The position numbers were made by a program, and so were the translations under genes. From JAGVSZ01 sp963716855 (GTDB lineage Bacteria; Pseudomonadota; Gammaproteobacteria; Burkholderiales; SG8-39), in the NCBI GenBank assembly GCA_963716855.1, contig CAVQUV010000029.1, forward strand, positions 124,001 to 188,000: 64,000 nt of DNA, given 5' to 3'. This document shows positions 23,509 through 32,405 of the stretch, piece after piece. Positions within the stretch are counted from its first letter, which is position 1. The number at the start of each line of letters is the position of its first letter. The notes below the pieces were generated by a model. The model searched no databases. It saw nothing but the letters and a program-made list of their open reading frames with translations, and was not told the origin of the DNA.

Positions 23509-25860
23509 ATGCGCGGCACCCCGCTCGCCCTGCTCGTCGTCTGCATCGCCGGCTGCGCGGCACTCGTCCAGGACTCCCACCTCGACCAGCGCTATGGCGC
23601 GCCGGACCCCGCGCGCTACGATGCGCCGCGCGCGCCTGCGCCGGGCGGGATGTCCTACCGCAAGGACGTGCAGCCGATCCTCGAGCGCCGCTGCGTCGTC
23701 TGCCACGGCTGCTACGACGCGCCCTGCCAGATCAAGCTCGGCGCTTGGGAAGGGATCGCGCGCGGCGGCAGCACCGACGCCGTTTATGACGGCGGCCGCC
23801 TGCGCGAGGCGCCGACGACGCGGCTGTTCGTCGACGCGCAGCGACCGTCCGAGTGGCGCAAGAAGGATTTCTTCCCGATCCTGAACGAGCGCGCACCGAC
23901 GCCCGATGCGAACCTCGCGGCGAGCGTGCTCTACCGGAGCCTCGCGCTCAAGCGGGCCCATCCGCTGCCGGGCGAGGCGGTGCTCCCGAAGCCGTTCGAT
24001 TTCTCGCTCGACCGCAGCCAGTCGTGCCCGCGCATCGAGCAGTACGACGCGTACGAGCGCGACTTCCCGCTTGCGGGCATGCCCTACGGCCTGCCCGGAC
24101 TCGATCCGCGCGAGTTCGAGACGGTCGCGCGCTGGCTCGAGGCCGGCGCGCCCTACGACGGGCCGGTGCCGCCGTCCGCGGACGCGAGCCGCCAGGTGCG
24201 CGAGTGGGAGGCGTTCCTCAATGGCGACTCGCTCAAGGAGCGGCTGATGAGCCGCTACCTGTACGAGCACCTGTACCTCGGGTATCTGTACTTCGAGGGC
24301 GACCCGGGCCGGCGCGCCTTCCGCCTCGTCCGGTCCGCCACGCCGCCGGGCACGCCGGTCGCGTTCGTCGCGACGCGGCGGCCGTACGACGATCCGCAGG
24401 TGCCGCGCGTCTACTACCGGCTGGTGCCCGAGCCGGAGACGATCCTCGCCAAGACGCACATGCCCTACGCGCTCTCGCCCGCGCGGATGGCGAAGTACCG
24501 CGCCTGGTTCCTCGCCGCGCAATTCCAGGTCGACGCGCTGCCGTCCTACGCGGTCGAGGTCTCGACCAATCCGTTCGTCGCGTTCAGCGCCATCCCGCCC
24601 GACTCGCGCTACCGCTTCCTGCTCGACGAGGCGCAGTTCTTCATCATGAACTTCATCAAGGGCCCGGTCTGTCGCGGCCAGCTCGCGGTCGACGTGATCG
24701 AGGACCGCTTCTGGGTCTTCTTCGCCGATCCGGCGATCAGCGCGAGCGAGGCGAGCGCCGAGCTGATCGCGCGCCAGTCGGGCGATCTGCGCCTGCCCGC
24801 CGAATGGGGCAGCAATGCGCCGCTGCTGCGGCCGTGGCTCCAGTACGCCGATCTGGAGACGCGCTTTCTCCAGGCGAAGACCCGCAACCTCGAGCAGACG
24901 CTCGACGGGCCGCGCAAGATCGACCTCGCGCTCGTCTGGGACGGCGAGGGCCGCAATCCGAACGCCGCGCTGACGGTCTTCCGGCACTTCGACAGCGCGT
25001 CGGTCGTGCAGGGGCTGGTGGGCGAGCCGCCGAAGACGGCCTGGGTCATCGGCTACCCGCTCCTCGAGCGCATCTACTACCTGCTCGTCGCCGGCTACGA
25101 CGTGTACGGCAACGCCGGTCACCAGCTCACGAGCCGGCTGTACATGGACTTCCTGCGGATGGAAGGGGAGTTCAACTTCCTGGTCTTCCTCCCGCGGGCG
25201 GCGCGCGAACCGACGCGCGATTACTGGTATCGCGGCGCGTCGGACTCGGTGAAGGACTACGTGTACGGACGCCGGGCGCAACTCGACCTCGAGACCGGCA
25301 TCGACTACCGGACGGCCGATCCGCAGCGCGAGCTCTACGGCCTGCTGCGGGCGCGCCTCGCGCCGGTGCTGGCGACGCGCTACGACCTCGCGACCGTGGC
25401 CGACGCGGCGCTGCGACGCGACCTGCAGTCGCTCGCCGCGGTGCGCGGGGCGAGCACCGCGTGGCTGCCCGAGATGATCTTCATCCGCGTCGACGACCCG
25501 CCGCGCCCGCCGCAGTGGTTCACGCTCCTGCGCGACACCGCGCACAGCAACGTTTCGCACATCTTCCTGGAGAAGCAGGAGCTGCTGCCGGCGGAGAACT
25601 CCCTCACGCTGGTGCCGGGGTTCATCGGCGCCTATCCGAATGCGGTGTATCGCGTCCGGCGCGCGGAGCTGCCGGCGCTCGCGGCGGCGATTGGCGGGCT
25701 CGGCTCGGAGGACGACTACCGCAAGCTCGCCGACCGCTTCGGCGTCCGCCGCACCGACGCGGCGTTCTGGGCCGCGAGCGACGCAATGAACGACGCGTAC
25801 GCGCGCGCGCAGCCGCTGGAGGCGGGCCTCTTCGACCTCAATCGGCTCGAGAATCGCTGA
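23509..25860 (+). CDS. cti: Fatty acid cis/trans isomerase
   Basis: 783-aa Cti, the periplasmic haem protein that converts cis- to trans-unsaturated membrane fatty acids and rigidifies the membrane under solvent or heat stress. Visible marks are an N-terminal signal with a possible lipobox (LLVVCIAGC) and the c-type haem motif CVVCH at residues about 64-68. The family core includes GAWEGIARGGSTDAVYDG and LPGLDPREFETVARWLEAGAP. It begins 10 bp after the YgiQ gene. Presence of Cti fits an organism exposed to aromatic or solvent compounds. Confidence 0.93.
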   Translation: MRGTPLALLVVCIAGCAALVQDSHLDQRYGAPDPARYDAPRAPAPGGMSYRKDVQPILERRCVVCHGCYDAPCQIKLGAWEGIARGGSTDAVYDGGRLREAPTTRLFVDAQRPSEWRKKDFFPILNERAPTPDANLAASVLYRSLALKRAHPLPGEAVLPKPFDFSLDRSQSCPRIEQYDAYERDFPLAGMPYGLPGLDPREFETVARWLEAGAPYDGPVPPSADASRQVREWEAFLNGDSLKERLMSRYLYEHLYLGYLYFEGDPGRRAFRLVRSATPPGTPVAFVATRRPYDDPQVPRVYYRLVPEPETILAKTHMPYALSPARMAKYRAWFLAAQFQVDALPSYAVEVSTNPFVAFSAIPPDSRYRFLLDEAQFFIMNFIKGPVCRGQLAVDVIEDRFWVFFADPAISASEASAELIARQSGDLRLPAEWGSNAPLLRPWLQYADLETRFLQAKTRNLEQTLDGPRKIDLALVWDGEGRNPNAALTVFRHFDSASVVQGLVGEPPKTAWVIGYPLLERIYYLLVAGYDVYGNAGHQLTSRLYMDFLRMEGEFNFLVFLPRAAREPTRDYWYRGASDSVKDYVYGRRAQLDLETGIDYRTADPQRELYGLLRARLAPVLATRYDLATVADAALRRDLQSLAAVRGASTAWLPEMIFIRVDDPPRPPQWFTLLRDTAHSNVSHIFLEKQELLPAENSLTLVPGFIGAYPNAVYRVRRAELPALAAAIGGLGSEDDYRKLADRFGVRRTDAAFWAASDAMNDAYARAQPLEAGLFDLNRLENR

Positions 25861-25875
25861 AGCCGGCGCCGCGGG

Positions 25876-26826
25876 TCAGGCCGTCCGGCCGGTGACGGGC
25901 GCCAGCTCCAGCAGCTTCACCAGCGCATGCAGCGTGCGATTCACCGGCGCTGGAACGCCGAACGCCGCGCCGCGCTGCGCGACATAGCCGTTCAGCGCGT
26001 CGATCTCGGTCGGCTTGCCGAGCCCGATGTCCTGCGCGGTGGACGAGATCTGCGCCGGCATCGCCGCGCCGATGCCCAGCACGCGCTCGAGCAGGCCGGC
26101 GGTGTCGAGTGCGATCCCGTCCGCGCGGGCGACGGCCACGGCCTCGTCCACCACCTGCGCCATGAGGTCGCGCGCCCAGGGACTCGCGATCATCGGCCCA
26201 TACGGCAGGCGCGAGAGCGCGCAGGCTGCGTTGTAGGCGCAGTTGATGATGAGCTTGGTCCACAGCTCGCCGTCGACGTTCGGCGACACCTTGCACGGCA
26301 CGCCGGCGCGCTCGAACACTGCCGCGACCGCGGCGGCGCGCCGCGCCCCTGCGGCAGAGCCGGCCTGCCCGCCGAGGACGAGGTCGCCGCGCCCGGTGTG
26401 GCGAACATGCCCCGGCCCGGCCATCTGGCACCCGACGTACACGACCGCCGCGAGCACCTCGGCCGTCAGGAGCGGGCGCATGCGCGCCGCGTTGTCGACG
26501 CCGTTCTGCAGGCTGACGACGGCGGCGGCGGGGGCGAGGTGGGGCGCGATCGACCGAGCCGCCGCGTCCGTGTCGCCCGACTTCACGCAGACGAGGACGA
26601 GCTCCGCGCCGTCAACGGCGCTCGCGTCGCTCGATGCGGCGACCGGCACGTGCGTCTTGAACTGCAGGGTGTCGAGAAGCAGCCCGTCGCGCCGGAAGGC
26701 TTCGACGTGGACCGGCCGTCCTATCAGCGTCACCGGCGCGCCCGCGCGCGCGAGCATGCCGCCGTAGTAGCAGCCGACGGCGCCCGCGCCGAGTACGGCG
26801 ATCCGGGGCCAGGCGTCCGTGGTCAT
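25876..26826 (-). CDS. Ketopantoate reductase-family (2-dehydropantoate 2-reductase) protein
   Basis: 316 aa. The N-terminal NADP-binding fold starts IAVLGAGAVGCYYGGMLARAG and contains LVCVKSGDTD and LQNGVDN. The C-terminal helical domain has the catalytic-Lys region ELWTKLIINCAYNAACAL and the SSTAQDIGLGKPTEIDALNG motif. Pantothenate synthesis is the classical role, but several paralogues per genome serve other 2-oxoacids, so the substrate is left open. It converges with cti (15-bp gap). Confidence 0.88.
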   Translation of the reverse strand: MTTDAWPRIAVLGAGAVGCYYGGMLARAGAPVTLIGRPVHVEAFRRDGLLLDTLQFKTHVPVAASSDASAVDGAELVLVCVKSGDTDAAARSIAPHLAPAAAVVSLQNGVDNAARMRPLLTAEVLAAVVYVGCQMAGPGHVRHTGRGDLVLGGQAGSAAGARRAAAVAAVFERAGVPCKVSPNVDGELWTKLIINCAYNAACALSRLPYGPMIASPWARDLMAQVVDEAVAVARADGIALDTAGLLERVLGIGAAMPAQISSTAQDIGLGKPTEIDALNGYVAQRGAAFGVPAPVNRTLHALVKLLELAPVTGRTA

Positions 26827-26854
26827 GTGTTCCCGCTCGTCATGCGTGGCCGGT

Positions 26855-27643
26855 TCAGCGCGCCGGCGGCGCGACGGTCGCGTCGCGCTGGCCGCTGCGC
26901 TCCAGCGCGCGCGCGACGAACTCCGACGCCTTCATCTCCTCGACGAACTCGCGCAGGTAGCGCGCGCCGGTCGCGCGGCCCTGCGGAGTGCCCATGGCCT
27001 GCTCGATCAGCATGAAGCGCCCCTCGATCACGCGATAACCCGGGTTCGCGGCTGCATAGTGGACGAGCGGCTGCTTCACGCCGGCTACGGAATCGAGCCG
27101 CTCCTTCACGAAGAGCTCGATCGACGCCGGCGCAGTCGGCGCGCGGACGAGTTGCGCGCGCTTGAGCGTGCGGCTGAGGTAGAGGTCGTATGCGCTCTTG
27201 TTCCCCACCGCGATGCGCACGCCGTCGCGGTCGAAGTCCCCGATCGCGCGCAGCGGCGAGTCGGTGCGGACGAGATAGGTCCCCTCGATGTGGACATAGG
27301 GTGCGGTGAAGGAAATCTGGGCCGCGCGGACCGGCTCGATCGCGAGAAACGCGACGTCCCACGCGCCGGTGCCGAGCGCGTCGAACACCTTTCCGGCCGC
27401 GTCGAACGGACGAGCTCGACCGGCACGCCCAGCCGCCGTCCGAGCTCGCGCGCGAGATCCACCGACACGCCGCCCGGCGCCCGGTCGTCGGTCCTTCTGC
27501 GCGAGCACCGGATTGCCGAAGTTGATGGCGGCGCGGAGCTTCCCGGTCGGCGCGAGCTCCTTCGTCGCCTCCGGCGGAACGGGGGCGACCCCGGCGCACG
27601 CGCCGAGGAGCGGCAGGCAGGCAAGCCAGACGAGCGCTTTCAA
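26855..27643 (-). CDS. Amino-acid-type periplasmic substrate-binding protein (frameshifted)
   Basis: PBP2-type solute-binding protein of about 262 residues with a lipoprotein-like signal (ACLPLLGACAG). Domain landmarks are KLRAAINFGNPVL, GVSVDLARELGRRLGVPVELV (in another frame) and AFLAIEPVRAAQISFTAPYV. These are followed by EGTYLVRTDSPLRAIGDFDRDG. Frame changes near 27485 and 27410 compensate each other. The likely start is TTG at 27643, placing the signal peptide correctly. No ABC permease is adjacent, so it is an orphan receptor or a catabolic sensor. It is divergent from the YaiI gene. Confidence 0.75.
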   Translation of the reverse strand: MKALVWLACLPLLGACAGVAPVPPEATKELAPTGKLRAAINFGNPVLAQKDRRPGAGRRVGGSRARARTAAGRAGRARPFDAAGKVFDALGTGAWDVAFLAIEPVRAAQISFTAPYVHIEGTYLVRTDSPLRAIGDFDRDGVRIAVGNKSAYDLYLSRTLKRAQLVRAPTAPASIELFVKERLDSVAGVKQPLVHYAAANPGYRVIEGRFMLIEQAMGTPQGRATGARYLREFVEEMKASEFVARALERSGQRDATVAPPAR

Positions 27644-27731
27644 GCAAGCATCCCTTTGCGACCGGAGGTGCGATCCTGCGTCATCCGCCGGCGCCGGGTC
27701 AACACCGCGCCCCACGCCTAGAATCCGTCCG

Positions 27732-28197
27732 ATGACACATCTGGGTCGACGCCGACGCCTGTCCGGCCGTGGTGAAGGACATCCTCTCCCGCGCCGCCGA
27801 GCGCGCGCAGGTGCCGCTGACCCTGGTCGCCAACCAGCCGCTGCGCGCCCCGCCGTCGGCTTACATCCGCGTGGTTCAGGTGCCGCGCGGGTTCGACGTC
27901 GCCGACAACGAGATCGTGCGCCGCGTCCAGCCGGGCGACCTGGTCGTGACCGCCGACATCCCGCTCGCCGCCGCGGTGATCGAGCGCGGCGGCGACGCCC
28001 TCGATCCGCGCGGGGAGCGTTACTCGCGCGACACCATTCGCGAGCGGCTGACGATGCGCAATTTCATGGACGAGCTGCGCGCGAGCGGCGTGCAGACCGG
28101 CGGCCCCGCGCCCATCGCGCACGGCGACCGGCAGCGCTTCGCGAATCAGCTCGACCAGTGGCTCACACAGGCGCAGGGAAGACGGGAGGAGCCATGA
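27732..28197 (+). CDS. YaiI/YqxD-family (DUF188) protein, frameshifted near start
   Basis: About 155 codons. The family sequence WVDADACPAVVKDIL is broken after MTHL: two bases appear missing near 27744. From there the protein is intact, with LVANQPLRAPPS, GFDVADNEIV, DLVVTADIPLAA, ERLTMRNFMDELRASGVQTGG. The fold is PIN-like; the function is not established. A -10 box TAGAAT (27719-27724) lies only 7 bp before the ATG, suggesting a leaderless transcript. The stop overlaps the next start by 4 bp. Confidence 0.87.
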
Positions 28198-29075
28198 ATC
28201 TCAGGCACATCGGCATCGTGAGCCCGGGCGACATGGGCCAGGCGGTCGCGATCCGGCTCCGCGAGACGGGGTTCGAGGTGCACACCGCGCTGAAGGGCCG
28301 CAGCGAGCGCACGCGCGCGCTCGCCGCCAAGGGCGGGATCGACGATTGCGGCGACCTCGACACGCTGGTGCGCCGCTGCGACGCGATCCTGTCGATCCTC
28401 GACCCCGGCGCGGCCATGGCGACGGCGCGCGCGGTGGCCGGCGCGGTCTGGCGCTCGGGCAGGCGGCTGCTGTTCGCCGATTGCAACGCGGTGGCCCCCG
28501 CGACCAAGCGCGGGATGGACGCCGTGCTGAGCGAGGCGGGCGCCATTTTCGTCGACGCCGCGATCATCGGGCCGCCGCCGCGCGGCAAGGGCGGCATCCG
28601 GCTCTACGTGTCCGGGCCGCAGGCCGGGACGCTCCTGCCGCTCGCGCACGAGACCATCTCGGTGCGCGTCGTGAGCGACCGGATCGGCGACGCCGCGTCG
28701 GTGAAGATGTGCTACGGCGCGGTCACCAAGGGCGCGATCGCGCTGCTGACCGAGATGCTCATCGTGGCGCGCCGCCTCGGCGTGGCCGACACGATCGACG
28801 CCGAGCTCGCCGGCAGCCAGGCCGCGATCCGCGAGTGGATTCTCCGCAACCTCACCAACATGGCGCCGAAGGCCTATCGCTGGGTGCCCGAGACGACCGA
28901 GATCGCGGCGACGTTCGCGGAAGCCGGGCTCACGCCGCGCATCCTGGAGGGCGCCGCCGACATGTACGAGTTCATCGCCGCCACCGAGCTCGGCAAGGAA
29001 TCGCCCGAGCAGGCACGCGAGCGGGCGCGCACCGGGCTCGAGGTCATCAAGGCGCTCGCGGCCGAGCGGGACTAG
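28194..29075 (+). CDS. NAD(P)-dependent oxidoreductase, DUF1932/6-phosphogluconate dehydrogenase-like
   Basis: 293 aa. The N-terminal Rossmann domain (HIGIVSPGDMGQAVAIRL) resembles beta-hydroxyacid dehydrogenases. The C-terminal helical domain has the DUF1932-type region AASVKMCYGAVTKGAIALLTE, which holds the usual catalytic Lys. It probably oxidises or reduces a hydroxyacid-like substrate. A GGAGG stretch lies just before ATG 28194 inside the end of the YaiI gene, with a 4-bp overlap, so the two are coupled. Confidence 0.87.
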   Translation: MNLRHIGIVSPGDMGQAVAIRLRETGFEVHTALKGRSERTRALAAKGGIDDCGDLDTLVRRCDAILSILDPGAAMATARAVAGAVWRSGRRLLFADCNAVAPATKRGMDAVLSEAGAIFVDAAIIGPPPRGKGGIRLYVSGPQAGTLLPLAHETISVRVVSDRIGDAASVKMCYGAVTKGAIALLTEMLIVARRLGVADTIDAELAGSQAAIREWILRNLTNMAPKAYRWVPETTEIAATFAEAGLTPRILEGAADMYEFIAATELGKESPEQARERARTGLEVIKALAAERD

Positions 29076-29114
29076 GATCGAAGCGGCGTCCGGGTCGTCC
29101 CCGGAGGAGGGCCC

Positions 29115-29609
29115 ATGCAGGCGTCACGCATCGCAGCGCTGCAAGCCATGCCCATCTTCGGCGGGATTCGTGCCGACGTGCTCGCCGCGTTCGTCGAGGC
29201 CGCGGCGGCGGTGGCCGTCGCGCAGGGCGAGTACTTCTTCCGGGAGGGCGACCGGGCCGAGTCGATGTTCGTGCTGGAGACGGGCAAGGTCGCGATCCTC
29301 AAGCACTGGGCGGGCGAGCCGCACCTGCTCGGGCAGCTGTCCGCGGGCGACTGCTTCGGCGAGATGGCGCTCCTCGACCTGTTTCCCCGCAGCGCTTCGG
29401 TGCTCGCGCTCGAGCCGTGCACGGCGATCGAGCTGTCGACCGCGCGCCTGTACAAGCTCTACGAGACCCACCTCGAGCAGTTCGCCCTGATCCAGATGAA
29501 CATCGCGCGCGAGCTCAGCCGGCGCCTGCGCGCCGCGGACGAGCGGCTGTTCCGCACGCAGATCGGGGCGGACGACCCGCAGGCGGCGTGGGCCCTTCCG
29601 GTGACCTGA
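29115..29609 (+). CDS. Cyclic nucleotide-binding domain protein without DNA-binding domain
   Basis: 164 aa containing a single cNMP-binding beta-roll at residues 10-125: EYFFREGDRAESMFVLETG and the phosphate-cassette-like FGEMALLDLFPRSASVLA. The chain ends with the long helix (LIQMNIARELSRRLRAADE) seen before the HTH in Crp proteins, but no HTH follows. It may be a stand-alone ligand sensor or interact with another protein. The gene follows the dehydrogenase by 39 bp. Confidence 0.87.
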   Translation: MQASRIAALQAMPIFGGIRADVLAAFVEAAAAVAVAQGEYFFREGDRAESMFVLETGKVAILKHWAGEPHLLGQLSAGDCFGEMALLDLFPRSASVLALEPCTAIELSTARLYKLYETHLEQFALIQMNIARELSRRLRAADERLFRTQIGADDPQAAWALPVT

Positions 29610-29634
29610 GATCGGACGGGGAAGCGCCGGGCGT

Positions 29635-30780
29635 TCACGCCCGGTAGCGCTCGAGCACCGGCCGCACGACCTCGACCCCCAGCCCCGGGCGGGTCGGCAC
29701 GTCGATCCACCCGTCGCGCTGCACCACCGGCTCGGCGACGAGCTGCTGGCGGAACGGGTGCGACGAACGGTCGTACTCGAAGATCGGCTCTTCCGCGAAC
29801 ACCGAGTGATGCGCGATCGGCACCGCCGCGATGAGCTGCAGCGACGCCGCCTGCGCGACGCCCGAGCCCCAGACGTGCGGATTCACCTGCACCCCGTGCG
29901 CCTGGGCGAGCGCGATGACGTGCTGGCAGGCGGTGAATCCGCCCACCGAGCCGATGTCCGGTTGCGCGATGTCGACGGCGCCGGCGGCGAGGAACTCGCG
30001 GAAGCCGTAGAGGGTGTGCTCGTTCTCCCCGCCTGCGATCGGCATCGGACAGCGGCTGCGCACTTCGCGGTACCCGGCGAGGTGCTCCGGCGCGACCGGC
30101 TCCTCGTACCAGCGCAGCCCGTACGGCGCGAGCGCCAGTCCGAGCCGCACGGCGTCGCCGACGCCGTAGGCGTGGTTGGTGTCGACCATCAGCGTGACCC
30201 CGCGGCCCTCGATCGCGCGGCCGACCGCGGCCATCACGGCGAGATCGTCGGCGAGGCCGTAGCCGAGCTTCACCTTCATCGCGCGGAAGCCCGCGGCGTG
30301 ATGCGCGATCGCCTCGTCCGCGAGCCGGCTCGCCTCGCCCTGTCCCGAGATCCGGTAGAAGCCCGTCGCATACGCCTGGACCCGCGTGCGGAACGCCCCG
30401 CCGAACAGCTTGTGCACCGGAACGCCGTGCGCCTTGCCGGCAAGGTCCCACAGCGCGATGTCGATCGCGCTGATGCCCGCGACGACCGACCCCTTGCGCC
30501 CGTAGTCGCGCGTCGCGTGATACATGCGATGCCACAGGACTTCCGTATCGAGCGGATCGGCGCCGAGCACCACCGGCTTGAGCGCCGCATCGATCACCGC
30601 CGCGGCGATCTGCGGGGGCTCGAGGCCCTGCGCGAACGCCTCGCCCCAGCCCACCAGCCCCGCATCGGTCACGACTTCGACGAGGGTCGCGGAGCGGTGC
30701 TCGACCCAGCCCTGCGAGAAGGCGAACGGCTGCTCGAGCGGCGTGCGCAGCGGGTGGACTTTGACGTCGACGATCTTCAT
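29635..30780 (-). CDS. Mandelate racemase/muconate lactonizing enzyme-family (enolase superfamily) protein
   Basis: 381 aa with the complete enolase-superfamily active site. KxK is in FRAMKVKLGYG. Metal ligands are Asp in MVDTNHAY, Glu in WYEEPV and Glu in AGGENEH, and a C-terminal His is in VNPHVWGSG. The combination of KxK and a late His is of the mandelate-racemase type, so a sugar-acid dehydratase or racemase is the best guess. It is followed on the same strand by a small exported protein (13-bp gap upstream side). Confidence 0.9.
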   Translation of the reverse strand: MKIVDVKVHPLRTPLEQPFAFSQGWVEHRSATLVEVVTDAGLVGWGEAFAQGLEPPQIAAAVIDAALKPVVLGADPLDTEVLWHRMYHATRDYGRKGSVVAGISAIDIALWDLAGKAHGVPVHKLFGGAFRTRVQAYATGFYRISGQGEASRLADEAIAHHAAGFRAMKVKLGYGLADDLAVMAAVGRAIEGRGVTLMVDTNHAYGVGDAVRLGLALAPYGLRWYEEPVAPEHLAGYREVRSRCPMPIAGGENEHTLYGFREFLAAGAVDIAQPDIGSVGGFTACQHVIALAQAHGVQVNPHVWGSGVAQAASLQLIAAVPIAHHSVFAEEPIFEYDRSSHPFRQQLVAEPVVQRDGWIDVPTRPGLGVEVVRPVLERYRA

Positions 30781-30793
30781 GGCGCGGGCCTCG

Positions 30794-31231
30794 TCACGGC
30801 AGCCGCTGGATCTTCTTCCCGTCCCAGCGGTATTTCACCTGCTTCACCACGCTCGGGCAGCAGCGCGGGTCCTTCGGGCCCAGCGTCTTCTCCTCGACGA
30901 GGATCACGCCGCCCTTGACGCCGAGGAGCTTGGCCTGGCCCGTCAGCGGCGTCGTGAGCGTGCGGTACTTCCTGCCTTCGTCGATGAACACGGTGAGGTG
31001 GTTGTAGAAGTACGTCGGCCCCAGCTGGACCCAGACGAGCACGAGCTCGGCCTTCCCGTCGCCATTCAGATCGACCAGCGCCTTACCGATTTCCGAGGGG
31101 TCCAGGTCGGGCGTTTTCTTCGAGGCCAGAAAGTGCTTGATCAGCGCGTCGCCCTCCGGCGCGGTGAAGGCCTGCGCGGTGCCGGCGGCGGCCGCCAGGA
31201 AGAAGATCAGGAGGGCGTGCCGGATCGTCAT
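30794..31231 (-). CDS. Exported protein with calcium-loop-like DxNxDG repeat motif
   Basis: 145 aa, not assigned to a family. A signal peptide (residues 1-21, ending AQA) is clear when ATG 31231 is used, so the longer open frame upstream is ignored. The mature part contains VDLNGDGKAELVLVWVQLG, which matches the FG-GAP/VCBS-type calcium-binding loop, and a CC pair near the end (DPRCCPSVVK). Probably periplasmic. Confidence 0.72.
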   Translation of the reverse strand: MTIRHALLIFFLAAAAGTAQAFTAPEGDALIKHFLASKKTPDLDPSEIGKALVDLNGDGKAELVLVWVQLGPTYFYNHLTVFIDEGRKYRTLTTPLTGQAKLLGVKGGVILVEEKTLGPKDPRCCPSVVKQVKYRWDGKKIQRLP

Positions 31232-31250
31232 CGCCTCGCCTCGAACGGTC

Positions 31251-31814
31251 TCAAACGCTGCCGCGCAGCAGCCGTGCGAGCTCCGCTCCTTGCGCGAGAC
31301 GGATGTTCTTCTGGGTCGCAAATGCGCGCGCGTTGTCGGTGATCTCGCCCGCCGCGACGTAGACGCACTCGTGCGCCTCGCGCGCGCGCCGCGCCGCATC
31401 CAGCTCCCGCAGCGGCTCGATGCCGGTGCGCGCGACCTTCCAGCGCTTGCAGCTCACCAGCGACACGCGCCCGGCCTTGGTCATCTCGAAATCGGCCCCC
31501 GCGCCGTTAAAGCGGCTCACCGCGTAGCCGTCGCGCCGGAACGCGTCCTCGATCGCGGCGGAGAAATCGCCCCACTGCATTGCGCGGACCGCCTCGAGCG
31601 TGCCGGCGACCCGTTTGGCGCTGGGCGCGCGGAGCTGCTTCCAGCCGGCGAAAAGCCCGATCCCCAGGAACGGCAGCCCGACAAAGACCGCATAGAGATC
31701 GGGGATCACCAGCCGCGCCGCCAGTGCGAGTCCGGCGGCAATGGCGATGCTGATCCACCACGGCGAGCGCAGCAGGACCGCGAACAGCGAGTTCTCGTGC
31801 ATCCGGAGCTTCAT
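31251..31814 (-). CDS. Membrane-anchored Mrr-like restriction endonuclease-family protein
   Basis: 187 aa. Two transmembrane helices at residues about 18-60 (WWISIAIAAGLALAARLVI and FVGLPFLGIGLFAG) precede a PD-(D/E)xK domain. That domain reads WGDFSAAIEDAFRRDGY, GADFEMTKAGRV and VSCKRWK. Asp of GADFEM and the Cys-Lys of VSCKRWK occupy the usual catalytic positions of Mrr_cat proteins. Anchoring a nuclease fold to the membrane suggests action on incoming or membrane-proximal DNA, but this is inference. No methylase is nearby. Confidence 0.82.
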   Translation of the reverse strand: MKLRMHENSLFAVLLRSPWWISIAIAAGLALAARLVIPDLYAVFVGLPFLGIGLFAGWKQLRAPSAKRVAGTLEAVRAMQWGDFSAAIEDAFRRDGYAVSRFNGAGADFEMTKAGRVSLVSCKRWKVARTGIEPLRELDAARRAREAHECVYVAAGEITDNARAFATQKNIRLAQGAELARLLRGSV

Positions 31815-31915
31815 GACTCGGAACTATAGCGTCCGGCTCGCAAGCGGGCACCGGCACCGCGGCGCCCGATTCCCCGCTACCCTCGCGCGCTGAACGACCC
31901 ACCTGAGGAAGGCAC

Positions 31916-32329
31916 ATGCCACCCGCCACCAAGCGTCACATCGTCAGCGACAAGCTGCATTCGCGCGTGTTCAACGGCAAGTCGATCTTCCCGCACGCCG
32001 TGTCGGTCGAGGGAAAGCGGCTGATCTTCGTCTCGGGGCAGCTCGCCTGGGACAAGGACGGCAACGTCGTCGGCAAGGGCGACATGCGCGCGCAGTTCCG
32101 CCGGGTGTGCGAGAACATCGCGCAGGCCCTCGCCGAGTCCGGCGCGAGCTGGGAGGACGTCGTCCAGACCAACACCTACGTCACCGACATGGACGCGTTC
32201 TTCAAGTGCACCGACATCCGGCACGAGTTCTTCGGGCCGGGCTGGCCGACGAGCACGACACTCGAGGTGAGCCGGCTGGCGCACCCGGACATGCTGGTCG
32301 AGATCGAGGCGGTGGCGGTGGTCGGATGA
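31916..32329 (+). CDS. RidA/YjgF/UK114-family protein
   Basis: 137-aa Rid-family protein. The core motifs are IFVSGQLAWDKDGNVVG, NIAQALAESGASWEDVVQTN, PTSTTLEVSRLAHPDMLVEI. The Rid fold trimer hydrolyses reactive enamines/imines. The Arg that binds the substrate carboxylate in true RidA (normally in the R(S/T) tail region) is not obvious here, as TLEVSRL precedes the end; a catabolic Rid subgroup is more likely. GAGGAAGG precedes the ATG. Confidence 0.9.
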   Translation: MPPATKRHIVSDKLHSRVFNGKSIFPHAVSVEGKRLIFVSGQLAWDKDGNVVGKGDMRAQFRRVCENIAQALAESGASWEDVVQTNTYVTDMDAFFKCTDIRHEFFGPGWPTSTTLEVSRLAHPDMLVEIEAVAVVG

Positions 32330-32405
32330 ACACCGGGCGAGGCGGATTGTGCCGATCGGGCCGGCAGGTTAATGTGGCGCGGGCCTTTCCCGGAGCGACG
32401 ATACA

